6,918 nt of DNA from Paracoccaceae bacterium (lineage in GTDB: Bacteria; Pseudomonadota; Alphaproteobacteria; Rhodobacterales; Rhodobacteraceae), in the NCBI GenBank assembly GCA_003250135.1, contig QKHF01000005.1, positions 1 through 6,918 of the forward strand. The letters run 5' to 3'. The notes under the pieces are model-generated. The model was not told the DNA's origin. It did not search any database and worked only from the letters and a program-made list of their open reading frames with translations. The position numbers were made by a program, and so were the translations under genes. Below, one piece after another: positions 1-5,567 of the stretch (the stretch's first letter is position 1; every line of letters starts with the position of its first letter).

Positions 1-1182
1 AATGCGCACCTGCGCCGCATCCAGGGCCCAAAGTTCGGCGAAGGCGGGATTGGCCAGCCGCAGGCGCCCGTCGGGGTCCAGAAGCGCGACGCCGCCTTCC
101 AGCGCGTCCAGCGTGCGCCGCTGAACGCTGACGACCCGGCGAAAACGCCTCTCAAGCGCGATCTGCGCGGTGATCTCCTGGAAGCTGAAGACCGTCCGCG
201 CCGCCTCGTCCACACTGCGCTCGATGCGGATGACGGCGCCGTCCGACAGGTGCCAATCGTCCTCCGACGGGGCCTCGGCCAGAGGGTCGGCCCACTCGGC
301 GACCTCCTCGCGCCACATCGGGTAATTCGCGACCGAGGGAAGGCGGCCAGAGTCTCGCATTTTGTCCAGCAGGATCTCGATGCGAGGGCCTTCGTCCAGC
401 GCCTGCGGGGACAGCGACCAGAAATCCCGAAACGCCGCGTTGGCGTATAGAAGCCTTCGGCCCGCGCCGAACACCGCCACGCCCGAGCTGAGCTGGCTCA
501 GCGCGGCGCAGGCCGCCTCGACGCCGCAGGCGTGGTTGCGCCGATCCGCGAGCAGGGGCGCGGCGAATCCCATTCCGCCGGGAGATTCCGTCGCTGTGAA
601 CATCTGGTAATCCGCCCCGGTCACACGCTGACTTTGCGCGGCCCTGGTCGCCGTCGCCGTCGCCGCGGCCGAACGCAGCCTCGGATCGTCAAGATCGAAC
701 CCTGCGGCCTCACAAGCGCGATTGCGCCAAAGCGCTCTTCCGTCCTCGCCGCGAAGCCACATCGGCTGCTCCACCAGATTCGCCGCGGAAAACAGCGCGC
801 GCGAGTCCGGCTCGTGAGGCGGCGGTCCGCTGAGGCGCAGAGTCATGGCGATGCGGCGACCATCCGGATAGGCGACAGCGGCGACTTCTCCGCCGCAGAG
901 GCGGGTCGAGGCGGCGTCATAGGCGCGTCCGGAGATCAGCGAGTGGCGCAAACCCTCGGCGACAGAGGTGTCGTGAACGCCAAGGCCGGACAGCAAGCGC
1001 TCCAAATCATCCGAGCCGGACCCCGCCGCCATGGCGCGCCGCGCAAGCGGGTCGGCCCGAACAAGCCGCGTTCCCGCCCATGTGAGCTCAATGACTTCAT
1101 CGGCGCCGACCGGCGCCGCGCCGGCGGCTTCAATTGCAGTGATGGCCGGCCTCCCCCAAAATCCGGATATCGCCGCGCACAT
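1..1182 (-). CDS. PAS-domain sensor protein, probable DivL-like histidine kinase (3' end outside window)
   Basis: The minus strand is open for 394 codons from an ATG at 1182 and runs off the left edge, so only the N-terminal part is visible. An in-frame stop at 1191-1189 makes 1182 the most upstream possible start, although no good Shine-Dalgarno precedes it. No membrane segment is seen. Two PAS-like segments are recognisable. The first, about residues 222-345, has a core reading GVAVFGAGRRLLYANAAF near 234-251, followed by an RLPSVANYPMWREE stretch. The second starts near 355 (LDALEGGVALLDPDGRLRLANPAF) and is cut by the edge. This PAS subtype, with an N-x-x-F helix after a D-G-R-L turn, is typical of alphaproteobacterial DivL-like sensor kinases; the expected kinase domain would lie beyond position 1. 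It lies 71 bases downstream of regB on the same strand, so co-transcription is plausible. The PAS assignment is fairly sure; the DivL relationship is inference from the domain style. Confidence 0.75.
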   Translation of the reverse strand, partial: MCAAISGFWGRPAITAIEAAGAAPVGADEVIELTWAGTRLVRADPLARRAMAAGSGSDDLERLLSGLGVHDTSVAEGLRHSLISGRAYDAASTRLCGGEVAAVAYPDGRRIAMTLRLSGPPPHEPDSRALFSAANLVEQPMWLRGEDGRALWRNRACEAAGFDLDDPRLRSAAATATATRAAQSQRVTGADYQMFTATESPGGMGFAAPLLADRRNHACGVEAACAALSQLSSGVAVFGAGRRLLYANAAFRDFWSLSPQALDEGPRIEILLDKMRDSGRLPSVANYPMWREEVAEWADPLAEAPSEDDWHLSDGAVIRIERSVDEAARTVFSFQEITAQIALERRFRRVVSVQRRTLDALEGGVALLDPDGRLRLANPAFAELWALDAAQVRI

Positions 1183-1253
1183 GACCGCTCATGCCCGGAA
1201 GTTGGGCGACGAATCGCTAAAAACAACCAATAATTGCTATTATTTATTTTTGA
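1183..1253 (-). promoter_or_regulatory. AT-rich gap between regB and the PAS-protein gene, possible weak promoter
   Basis: These 71 bases include an island (about 1218-1253) that is almost entirely A/T, unlike the GC-rich surroundings. Read on the minus strand it holds an AATAAT hexamer (1244-1239, five of six matches to a sigma-70 -10 element), but the -35 position carries only a poor TTCCAT (1267-1262). A weak all-A/T inverted repeat (AATAAT/ATTATT around a TGCT loop) is present, with no GC-rich hairpin and T-run, so I see no convincing terminator for regB. A local promoter or a nucleoid-protein site is possible; read-through from regB is equally compatible. Confidence 0.3.
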
Positions 1254-2696
1254 TCAACTAAATGGAAGGTTAATTCCAAGCGGCTTGCGAGATTCCAACT
1301 TGCTGGCCGCCAGGCGCGACAGCGGCCAGGTGATCTCGACAATCGCGCCTGTCGGCTGATCCGGGCCCAATTGCGGCCTGACGCGAGCGCGGGACATCTT
1401 GCGCCGCTGTATTCCATTGGCGAATGAAATCTTGGCGCCGGTCCGTTGCAGCAGCGTCTTGGCGATGAAAAGCCCCAGCCCCATGCCCTGATAGCCGCCG
1501 TCGCGCCGGGCGCCTTCGGTCTGCGCACGGCGCACGCCCCGGCCGCGCGTGGTGACATAGGGATCGCCGAGCCGGTCGATGAGTTCCCCCGGAAAGCCCG
1601 GCCCGTCATCCCCGATGGCGATCTTGAGAGTCTCGTCGTCGTAATCGATATCGACCCAGACCTTGCTTTCCGCGAAACCGACCGCGTTCTGGATGAAGTT
1701 GCGCAATCCGTGGACGATCTCGGGGTCGCGGCGGACCATGGGCTGCTCACCCCGCGTGTCTTCGACGAGTTGGCCTCCGACCCGAACGATGATCTCCTTG
1801 CCCAGCATCGCGTGCGGCTCGGCCGCTTCGTCCACCACCGCTGAGATCGGCGCCAGTTTGATATGCGCGTCGTCTCGTCCGCCGCGCGACATGTCCGCCA
1901 GGATCTCGCGGCAGCGATTGGCCTGTTTTCGGATCAGCTCCAGGTCCTCGTAGGCTTCGGGCTTGTCGGCCAGTTCGCGGGCCAGCTCGGCCGAGGCCAG
2001 CTTGATGGTCGCCAGCGGGGTGCCCAGCTCATGCGCCGCGGCGGCCGCCAGACCGCCAATCGCCTCCAGCCGGCGTTCGCGCTCCAGCGCGGCGTGGGTG
2101 GCCGCAAGCGCGAGGTTCATGGCGTGAATCTCCTCCGTCACGCGCCGGGCGTAGACCGCGAGGAAGATCACGCCCACTGTGATCGCCGCCCAATAGCCGT
2201 CGATGAACAGATCAGGTAGGGAGAACACCTCTCCGTTGCTGAAAGTCAGCGGCGCATGGTGAAAGACGAGCACTGTGGCGGCGAGGACCGACAGCGCCCC
2301 CAGGATCACCGTCGAGCGCAGGGTCAGGATGGTGGCGCTGATGGTGACCGGCGTCAGCAGCAGCAGGGCGAACGGGTTGTTCAGCCCGCCCGTGAGCGCC
2401 AGCAGGAAGGACAGCTGCGTGAGGTCGAACAGCATCGAGAGCATGGCCTCGCGCTCGGACAGGCGCTTGGAGGCCGGGTGGATCAGAGTCGCGACCACGT
2501 TGAACCAGACCGAGGCGGAGATGGTGGCGAAACACAGTTCCAGCGGCGGACGCAGGCCGATGGTCAACTCGGCGATCAACACCGCCGCGAGTTGGCCTCC
2601 GACGGTCATCCAGCGCAGCGTCAACAGCGTGCGCAGGCGAATCCATCTGTCGGAGCGCCTTACGCTGAAGTCCTGAATGGCGTCGTCGGTCGTCAT
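1254..2696 (-). CDS. regB: RegB/PrrB/ActS redox-sensing membrane histidine kinase
   Basis: The 480-residue product is the sensor kinase of the RegB-RegA global redox system, which controls respiration, photosynthesis, and carbon and nitrogen fixation genes in alphaproteobacteria. The N-terminal half (about 28-185) is a multi-span membrane domain carrying the family's quinone-linked motif GGLNNPF at 103-109. The H-box AAAAHELGTPLATI puts the phospho-accepting histidine at 222. Cys262 in RCREILADM matches the conserved redox-active cysteine of the family. ATP-binding boxes follow: NFIQNA (Asn337), DDGPGFPG at 363-370 and GMGLGLF near 404-410. All signature residues are present, so the kinase should be active. 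The ATG at 2696 is the first possible start, with an in-frame TGA five codons upstream; the Shine-Dalgarno is weak. The C-terminal lobe seems to carry a basic insertion (about 429-449) before the last beta strand. It is divergent from senC-regA, the standard arrangement of this locus. The identification is very secure. Confidence 0.97.
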   Translation of the reverse strand: MTTDDAIQDFSVRRSDRWIRLRTLLTLRWMTVGGQLAAVLIAELTIGLRPPLELCFATISASVWFNVVATLIHPASKRLSEREAMLSMLFDLTQLSFLLALTGGLNNPFALLLLTPVTISATILTLRSTVILGALSVLAATVLVFHHAPLTFSNGEVFSLPDLFIDGYWAAITVGVIFLAVYARRVTEEIHAMNLALAATHAALERERRLEAIGGLAAAAAHELGTPLATIKLASAELARELADKPEAYEDLELIRKQANRCREILADMSRGGRDDAHIKLAPISAVVDEAAEPHAMLGKEIIVRVGGQLVEDTRGEQPMVRRDPEIVHGLRNFIQNAVGFAESKVWVDIDYDDETLKIAIGDDGPGFPGELIDRLGDPYVTTRGRGVRRAQTEGARRDGGYQGMGLGLFIAKTLLQRTGAKISFANGIQRRKMSRARVRPQLGPDQPTGAIVEITWPLSRLAASKLESRKPLGINLPFS

Positions 2697-2823
2697 GAGT
2701 CCCGCATATCACCAAGACAGGCGCGCCGAAATGCTCCTTGGCGGCGCGCGGAGCAGGGCGGTTCGTCTGGTCTCGACCGCGAAACGGCGTTAGAGCCAGA
2801 CCGGCTGAGCGAAGGAGGGTCCC
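2697..2823. promoter_or_regulatory. Divergent control region between regB and senC-regA
   Basis: This 127-base gap must drive regB leftward and senC rightward. No hexamer pair stands out as a sigma-70 promoter on either strand. It contains several inverted repeats: GCGCGCC (2721-2727) with GGCGCGC (2743-2749), and GCGGT (2758-2762) with ACCGC (2776-2780). RegA-type regulators bind GC-rich half-sites of the form GCGNC...GNCGC, and autoregulation of this locus is known in relatives, so RegA binding here is plausible but unproven. A strong Shine-Dalgarno for senC, AAGGAGGG, lies at 2812-2819. Confidence 0.6.
2721..2749. repeat. GC-rich inverted repeat, candidate RegA operator
   Basis: Perfect 7-base arms GCGCGCC and GGCGCGC are separated by 15 bases. 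The inner pentamers GCGCC (2723-2727) and GGCGC (2743-2747) fit the RegA half-site pattern GCGNC/GNCGC, centred 20 bases apart, about two helical turns. The spacing is longer than usual for RegA sites, and the high GC content raises the chance of coincidence. Confidence 0.35.
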
Positions 2824-3441
2824 ATGCCGCGCTGGCTTCTCGCCGTCATCGCCATCGTCGTCGCAGGGCTCGGCGCTGCGGCGCTGTGGGTTTCATTGGC
2901 CCCGACGACGTCCGAGTGTCCCGGGGCGGTCGCCGGATCGGGCGAGTTCGAGCTGGGCGGGGGGTTCGAGTTGACCGACGAGACCGGCGCCCGCGTCACG
3001 GAGGCGGAGGTGCTGGACGGACCGGCGCTGATCTATTTCGGCTACACGTTCTGCCCGGATTTCTGCCCCAACGACGCGGCGATGATGGCGGCGACGGTCG
3101 ATATCCTCGCAGAAAAAGGCGTGAAGGTGCGGCCGCTCTTCGTCTCGATCGATCCGGAACGCGATTCGCCCGAGGTGCTGGCGGAGTGGACCGATTTCTT
3201 TCATCCGAACATGATCGGATTGACCGGATCCGCCGAAGACATCGCCAGGATAACGAAGAGTTTCCGGGTCTATTACGCGAAGCCGGCGTCGCAGAACGAC
3301 GCTGACGACTATCTGATGGACCATTCGACGCTGACTTACCTGATTGACCGAAACGGGGTCGTCAAAGCGTTTTTTCGCAATGGCGACGATCCACGACAGG
3401 TTGCTGATAGCGTCGCATGCCATATTGCGGAAGGAATGTGA
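2824..3441 (+). CDS. senC: SenC/PrrC, SCO1-type copper protein for cytochrome oxidase assembly
   Basis: The 205-residue product is an SCO1/SenC protein: a membrane-anchored, periplasm-facing thioredoxin-fold copper chaperone that helps load copper into cytochrome c oxidase and, in Rhodobacter, influences RegB/PrrB signalling. Residues 5-26 form one hydrophobic segment (uncleaved anchor or signal). The copper motif is CPDFC, with Cys77 and Cys81 after YFGYTF, and the third ligand is His167 in DHSTLTYLID. The SIDPERDSPEVL segment at 108-119 is typical of the family. Length and motif spacing are normal. The ATG at 2824 is preceded by AAGGAGGG four bases away, one of the strongest ribosome binding sites in the window. 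It is divergent from regB and 141 bases ahead of regA on the same strand. Confidence 0.95.
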   Translation: MPRWLLAVIAIVVAGLGAAALWVSLAPTTSECPGAVAGSGEFELGGGFELTDETGARVTEAEVLDGPALIYFGYTFCPDFCPNDAAMMAATVDILAEKGVKVRPLFVSIDPERDSPEVLAEWTDFFHPNMIGLTGSAEDIARITKSFRVYYAKPASQNDADDYLMDHSTLTYLIDRNGVVKAFFRNGDDPRQVADSVACHIAEGM

Positions 3442-3456
3442 GGGTCCCGCTCTGCA

Positions 3457-3470
3457 TTGATCGAAGTCAA
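3457..3470 (+). promoter_or_regulatory. FNR/FixK-type box upstream of regA
   Basis: The sequence TTGAT-CGAA-GTCAA matches the FNR-family consensus TTGAT-N4-ATCAA at nine of ten fixed positions, and lies in the non-coding gap between senC and regA. Its centre (3463.5) is about 50 bases upstream of the start point predicted from the promoter at 3479-3506. An anaerobic regulator of the FNR/FnrL or FixK type is the likely ligand. The match is direct; the binding is inferred. Confidence 0.6.
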
Positions 3471-3478
3471 CGACCGGA

Positions 3479-3506
3479 TTGACGCAGGCGGCAAGAAAAG
3501 GATACT
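3479..3506 (+). promoter_or_regulatory. Probable regA promoter, sigma-70 type
   Basis: TTGACG (3479-3484, five of six matches to the -35 consensus) is followed after 16 bases by GATACT (3501-3506, four of six, including the key A at position 2 and T at position 6). Transcription would start near 3513, giving regA a leader of about 70 bases. This would let regA be expressed independently of senC. Confidence 0.55.
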
Positions 3507-3514
3507 AGCGGGAC

Positions 3515-3556
3515 GTTCTCAGCAACAAGTCGCAACAATAGCGACGGTGAGAGAAC
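3515..3556 (+). repeat. Nested inverted repeat in the regA leader
   Basis: Outer arms GTTCTC (3515-3520) and GAGAAC (3551-3556) enclose a perfect inner repeat, GTCGC (3529-3533) and GCGAC (3541-3545) around a 7-base loop. It starts right at the predicted regA transcription start. It could fold as an mRNA stem-loop or act as a DNA operator: the inner arms match RegA half-sites but point outward compared with the usual order. No T-run follows, so it is not a terminator. Confidence 0.5.
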
Positions 3557-3582
3557 GGAAAATTCACTCGGGGGAGCGAAAT

Positions 3583-4134
3583 ATGAACATTGGCCAAGGC
3601 GCCATCGGCGTCGATACATCTCTGCTGATTGTAGACGACGACGAGCCTTTTTTGAGACGCCTGTCGCGCGCGATGGAGAAGCGGGGATTCAGCCCGTTGA
3701 TCGCGGGCACGGTTGCGGATGGAAAGCGTATCGCGGCGACCCAACCGCCCGCCTACGCGGTCGTGGATCTTCGGTTGGAGGATGGCAACGGGCTGGACGT
3801 CGTCGAGTCTCTGCGCGCTGCCCGTCCTGACTGCAAGGTCGTGGTGCTGACCGGTTATGGCGCGATCGCCACGGCTGTCGCCGCGGTCAAGATCGGCGCG
3901 ATCGACTATCTGGCCAAGCCGGCCGACGCGGACGACGTGCAGGCGGCGCTGCTGGCGCCGGAAGAGGCGAAACCGGCGCCGCCGGAGAACCCGATGTCGG
4001 CTGACCGGGTCCGCTGGGAGCATATCCAGCGCGTCTTCGAGTTGTGCGACCGAAACGTGTCAGAGACCGCGCGCCGCCTGAATATGCACAGGCGAACGCT
4101 GCAGAGGATCCTCGCGAAGCGCTCACCGCGCTGA
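3583..4134 (+). CDS. regA: RegA/PrrA/ActR global redox response regulator
   Basis: The 183-residue product is the DNA-binding partner of RegB. The receiver domain (about 12-125) shows the acidic pocket DDDE at 18-21, phospho-accepting Asp62 in VVDLRLEDGNGLDVV, Thr90 in VVLTGYGAIATAV and Lys112 in YLAKPAD. A proline-rich linker (131-137) leads to the C-terminal Fis-like helix-turn-helix with NVSETARRLNMHRRTLQRIL at 158-177, the nearly invariant recognition region of the family. I chose the ATG at 3583 because GGGGGAG at 3570-3576 sits six bases upstream and the resulting length fits the family; the frame extends back to a TTG at 3457, but that extension is non-conserved in character and overlaps the FNR box and promoter. 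It is followed by a strong terminator. Confidence 0.97.
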   Translation: MNIGQGAIGVDTSLLIVDDDEPFLRRLSRAMEKRGFSPLIAGTVADGKRIAATQPPAYAVVDLRLEDGNGLDVVESLRAARPDCKVVVLTGYGAIATAVAAVKIGAIDYLAKPADADDVQAALLAPEEAKPAPPENPMSADRVRWEHIQRVFELCDRNVSETARRLNMHRRTLQRILAKRSPR

Positions 4135-4143
4135 GGAGCCCTG

Positions 4144-4174
4144 AAGACGCCGGAGCGATCCGGCGTCTTTTTTT
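4144..4174 (+). terminator. Intrinsic terminator of regA
   Basis: A perfect 11-base-pair stem (4144-4154 with 4159-4169) closes a GCGA tetraloop and is followed by a run of seven T (4168-4174). It begins nine bases after the regA stop codon and ends the senC-regA transcription unit. Confidence 0.95.
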
Positions 4175-4258
4175 GCGCCCAGCGACGGAGAGGGGGCGGA
4201 CCCCCGTATCACCTGCGTTCGGATGGACCGGACGTGAGTTGAATACGGGAGACGCAAC

Positions 4259-4753
4259 ATGCGATCCATCGCTTCGCCGCGCAGCGCGGCGCTACTGGCC
4301 GCCGCCTTCGCACTGGCAGCGGCTCTGACCGCTCCAACCATGGCGAAAGCCGACGCCGGCCCGGGCTGGCGTCCGCACGCGGATGCGCGTGAGGACGTGC
4401 GGGATCATCGTGAGGATCGCCGCGACCGCCTTGAGGACCGGGCGGATCGTCGCGAGGACGTTCGCGACCGTCGCGAGGACCGCCGCGACGCCCGCCACGA
4501 CGGCGGCTGGCGCGACCGGGCCGAAGACCGCTGGGACCGTCGCGAGGACGTCAGGGACCGCCGGGAAGACCGCTGGGACCGGGCCGAGGACCGCAGGGAT
4601 CGCCGCGAGGATCACTGGGACCGCAACCATGGCCGCGGCCACGCCTATGGCTTCGGCCCGCGCCCGTGGAGCAACGCCCGGCTCGATCATCGTGACGGAC
4701 ATCATGACCATCGGCGCTGGCCGCAAGCACATGGCGGCCATCCGCATCGCTGA
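4259..4753 (+). CDS. Secreted charged heptapeptide-repeat protein with His-rich tail, function unknown
   Basis: I do not recognise a named family. The 164-residue product starts with a clear signal peptide (hydrophobic 10-25, likely cleavage after AKA at 29-31), so it should reach the periplasm or beyond. Residues 44-122 consist of about ten 7-residue units of the form (R/A/L)-E-D-x-x-D-R, giving a dense alternation of Arg with Asp/Glu; this could form a stable charged helix or stay disordered. The tail (124-164) is rich in Gly, His, Pro and Trp and carries about ten histidines, suggesting possible metal binding. Some alphaproteobacterial RcnB-like periplasmic proteins have a similar Arg/Asp linker after the signal peptide, but their C-terminal domain is not visible here. 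GGGAG at 4247-4251 is a well-placed ribosome binding site for the ATG at 4259. The upstream gap 4175-4258 shows no clear promoter, only a small G5/C5 hairpin at 4192-4205. The dense structured repeat and signal peptide argue for a real gene. Confidence 0.8.
   Translation: MRSIASPRSAALLAAAFALAAALTAPTMAKADAGPGWRPHADAREDVRDHREDRRDRLEDRADRREDVRDRREDRRDARHDGGWRDRAEDRWDRREDVRDRREDRWDRAEDRRDRREDHWDRNHGRGHAYGFGPRPWSNARLDHRDGHHDHRRWPQAHGGHPHR
4388..4624 (+). repeat. 21-base in-frame tandem repeat region encoding heptapeptides
   Basis: The coding DNA repeats with a 21-base period; the core CGTCGCGAGGAC occurs at 4448, 4469 and 4538. The array forms two blocks of five good units (residues 44-78 and 88-122), separated by a degenerate unit RHDGGWR (79-85) and two extra residues. 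Unit sequences differ by point changes, so the array is not freshly amplified. Confidence 0.8.
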
Positions 4754-4771
4754 TCCGCGAATCTCCGAGAT

Positions 4772-4802
4772 TCACGGCGCCGCTCCCCTCCGGGCGCCGT
4801 GA
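4772..4802. terminator. GC-rich hairpin after the repeat-protein gene
   Basis: A perfect 10-base-pair stem (4772-4781 with 4793-4802) with an 11-base loop lies 19 bases after the stop codon of the repeat-protein gene. It has no T-run on either strand, so termination would be weak or Rho-assisted. It sits in a convergent gap and could serve both directions. Confidence 0.5.
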
Positions 4803-4807
4803 CGTGC

Positions 4808-4835
4808 GTCCCCGGTCGCCAGCGTGGCCGGGGAC
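4808..4835. terminator. Second GC-rich hairpin in the convergent gap
   Basis: Arms GTCCCCGG (4808-4815) and CCGGGGAC (4828-4835) form an 8-base-pair stem, eight bases beyond the stop codon of the minus-strand ACT gene. On the plus strand it is followed by a pyrimidine-rich tract (CCTTCCTTTC) but no true T-run. It probably forms part of a two-sided transcription barrier with the neighbouring hairpin. Confidence 0.5.
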
Positions 4836-4843
4836 CCTTCCTT

Positions 4844-5368
4844 TCAGTCCTGGGGCGTCTCGTCGACGATGAAGTCGGGGATGGCGTCGCGCGCCGCGGA
4901 CAGCGCGCGTTCCTCGGTCACGCCGTCGGGCAGGCGCAGCGCGGCGACGACCTGAAAGATGCGCCCCCCCGCCATCGAGGCGTCTTCCGTCGCGGTCGCC
5001 AGTTCGTCGATGCTGACGCCAAGCCGGGTCATCGCCGCGGACAGGTCCCGCACGACCGCGGGCCGGTCGGGCCCCACGGCCTCGATCTCAAGACAGGCCA
5101 GATCCTCGATCTCCGCCGCCGCGTCGCGATGCGCGCGCTCGACAGTGACGTGCAGCACGCCGTCCTCCAGCGCCGCGATGCGCTCGGCCAGCGAGTCGGC
5201 GTCCTGATCGGCGATCTTGATCATCGCCACGCCGGCGAACCAGCCGCCGAGGCGCAGGAACCGGCTTTCGGTCCAGTTTGCGCCCAGCTCCGCCGCCACG
5301 TCCGACAGGCGATTGACGAGGCCGGGCCGGTCGGGCCCGGACATGGTGACGACGAATGCGGCGCTCAT
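4844..5368 (-). CDS. Tandem ACT-domain regulatory protein, GcvR-like
   Basis: The 174-residue product has two ACT domains in tandem. The first (about 5-78) begins VVTMSGPDRPGLVNRLSDV, and the second (about 92-165) has the same turn, VGPDRPAVVRDLS. The GPDRPG turn between strand 1 and helix 1 is where ACT domains typically bind small ligands, usually amino acids. No catalytic or DNA-binding domain is present. This layout and length resemble the GcvR group (glycine cleavage system repressor accessory protein), but no gcv gene is nearby, so a specific function cannot be assigned. I chose the ATG at 5368 because AAGGGAGG (complement of 5376-5383) lies seven bases upstream and the ACT fold starts immediately after; the frame extends upstream to 5425 without family character. 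It is divergent from rimP. No clear promoter was found in its upstream region, about 5369-5460. Confidence 0.9.
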   Translation of the reverse strand: MSAAFVVTMSGPDRPGLVNRLSDVAAELGANWTESRFLRLGGWFAGVAMIKIADQDADSLAERIAALEDGVLHVTVERAHRDAAAEIEDLACLEIEAVGPDRPAVVRDLSAAMTRLGVSIDELATATEDASMAGGRIFQVVAALRLPDGVTEERALSAARDAIPDFIVDETPQD

Positions 5369-5460
5369 GGCGCGGCCTCCCTTGGAAGTTTGTTTTGCCG
5401 CCACCATAACGCGCGTCGAAGGCAATATGACAGTGCGAAGCGACGCCCTGAACGCGGCGC

Positions 5461-5489
5461 TTGCCCTTCCTTTCCGCCGCAGCTATATA
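5461..5489 (+). promoter_or_regulatory. Strong sigma-70-type promoter for the rimP-nusA leader
   Basis: TTGCCC (5461-5466) and TATATA (5484-5489) are separated by exactly 17 bases; the -10 element is the best in the window. The start point is expected near 5496-5497, about 110 bases ahead of the rimP start codon. It reads into the terminator at 5545-5567 before reaching rimP. Confidence 0.65.
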
Positions 5490-5544
5490 GCGCCTCACAT
5501 AGCGGCGACCCGACGCGATGCGGCGGGACGCTCCGGGAATTGAG

Positions 5545-5567
5545 GCGGGCCGCGAGGCCCGCTTTTT
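5545..5567 (+). terminator. Intrinsic terminator inside the rimP-nusA leader (candidate attenuator)
   Basis: A perfect 7-base-pair stem (GCGGGCC 5545-5551 with GGCCCGC 5556-5562) closes a GCGA tetraloop, followed by five T (5563-5567), then CG and TTT. It points toward rimP and lies about 50-70 bases downstream of the predicted start point. No plus-strand coding gene is visible between 4754 and 5545 that it could serve, so it either ends a short leader RNA or attenuates rimP-nusA. An upstream GCGGC (5520-5524) could pair with GCCGC (5549-5553) in its left arm and loop, a possible competing structure. Confidence 0.8.

Noticed and set aside
532..1233. Plus-strand open frame of about 230 codons
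   Set aside because: It is an arginine-rich shadow of the PAS-protein gene; the minus frame has coherent PAS motifs.
1250..1257. TTGATCAA palindrome as an FNR site
   Set aside because: It lacks the N4 spacer between half-sites and overlaps the regB stop codon.
3457..3582. TTG start for RegA at 3457, adding 42 residues
   Set aside because: The ATG at 3583 has a strong ribosome binding site and gives the standard family length; the extension overlaps the FNR box and promoter.
4292..4747. Minus-strand frame encoding a repetitive hydrophobic Ala/Val/Pro protein
   Set aside because: It is the mirror of the Arg/Asp repeat coding strand; complementing those codons automatically gives hydrophobic residues. 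The plus-strand product has a signal peptide and a good ribosome binding site.
5369..5425. Upstream start for the ACT protein at 5425
   Set aside because: The strong AAGGGAGG site is positioned for the ATG at 5368, and the ACT fold begins directly there.
5497..5567. A tRNA gene upstream of rimP, as with metY in E. coli
   Set aside because: No cloverleaf, T-loop or CCA-compatible acceptor stem could be found; only the terminator hairpin is convincing.
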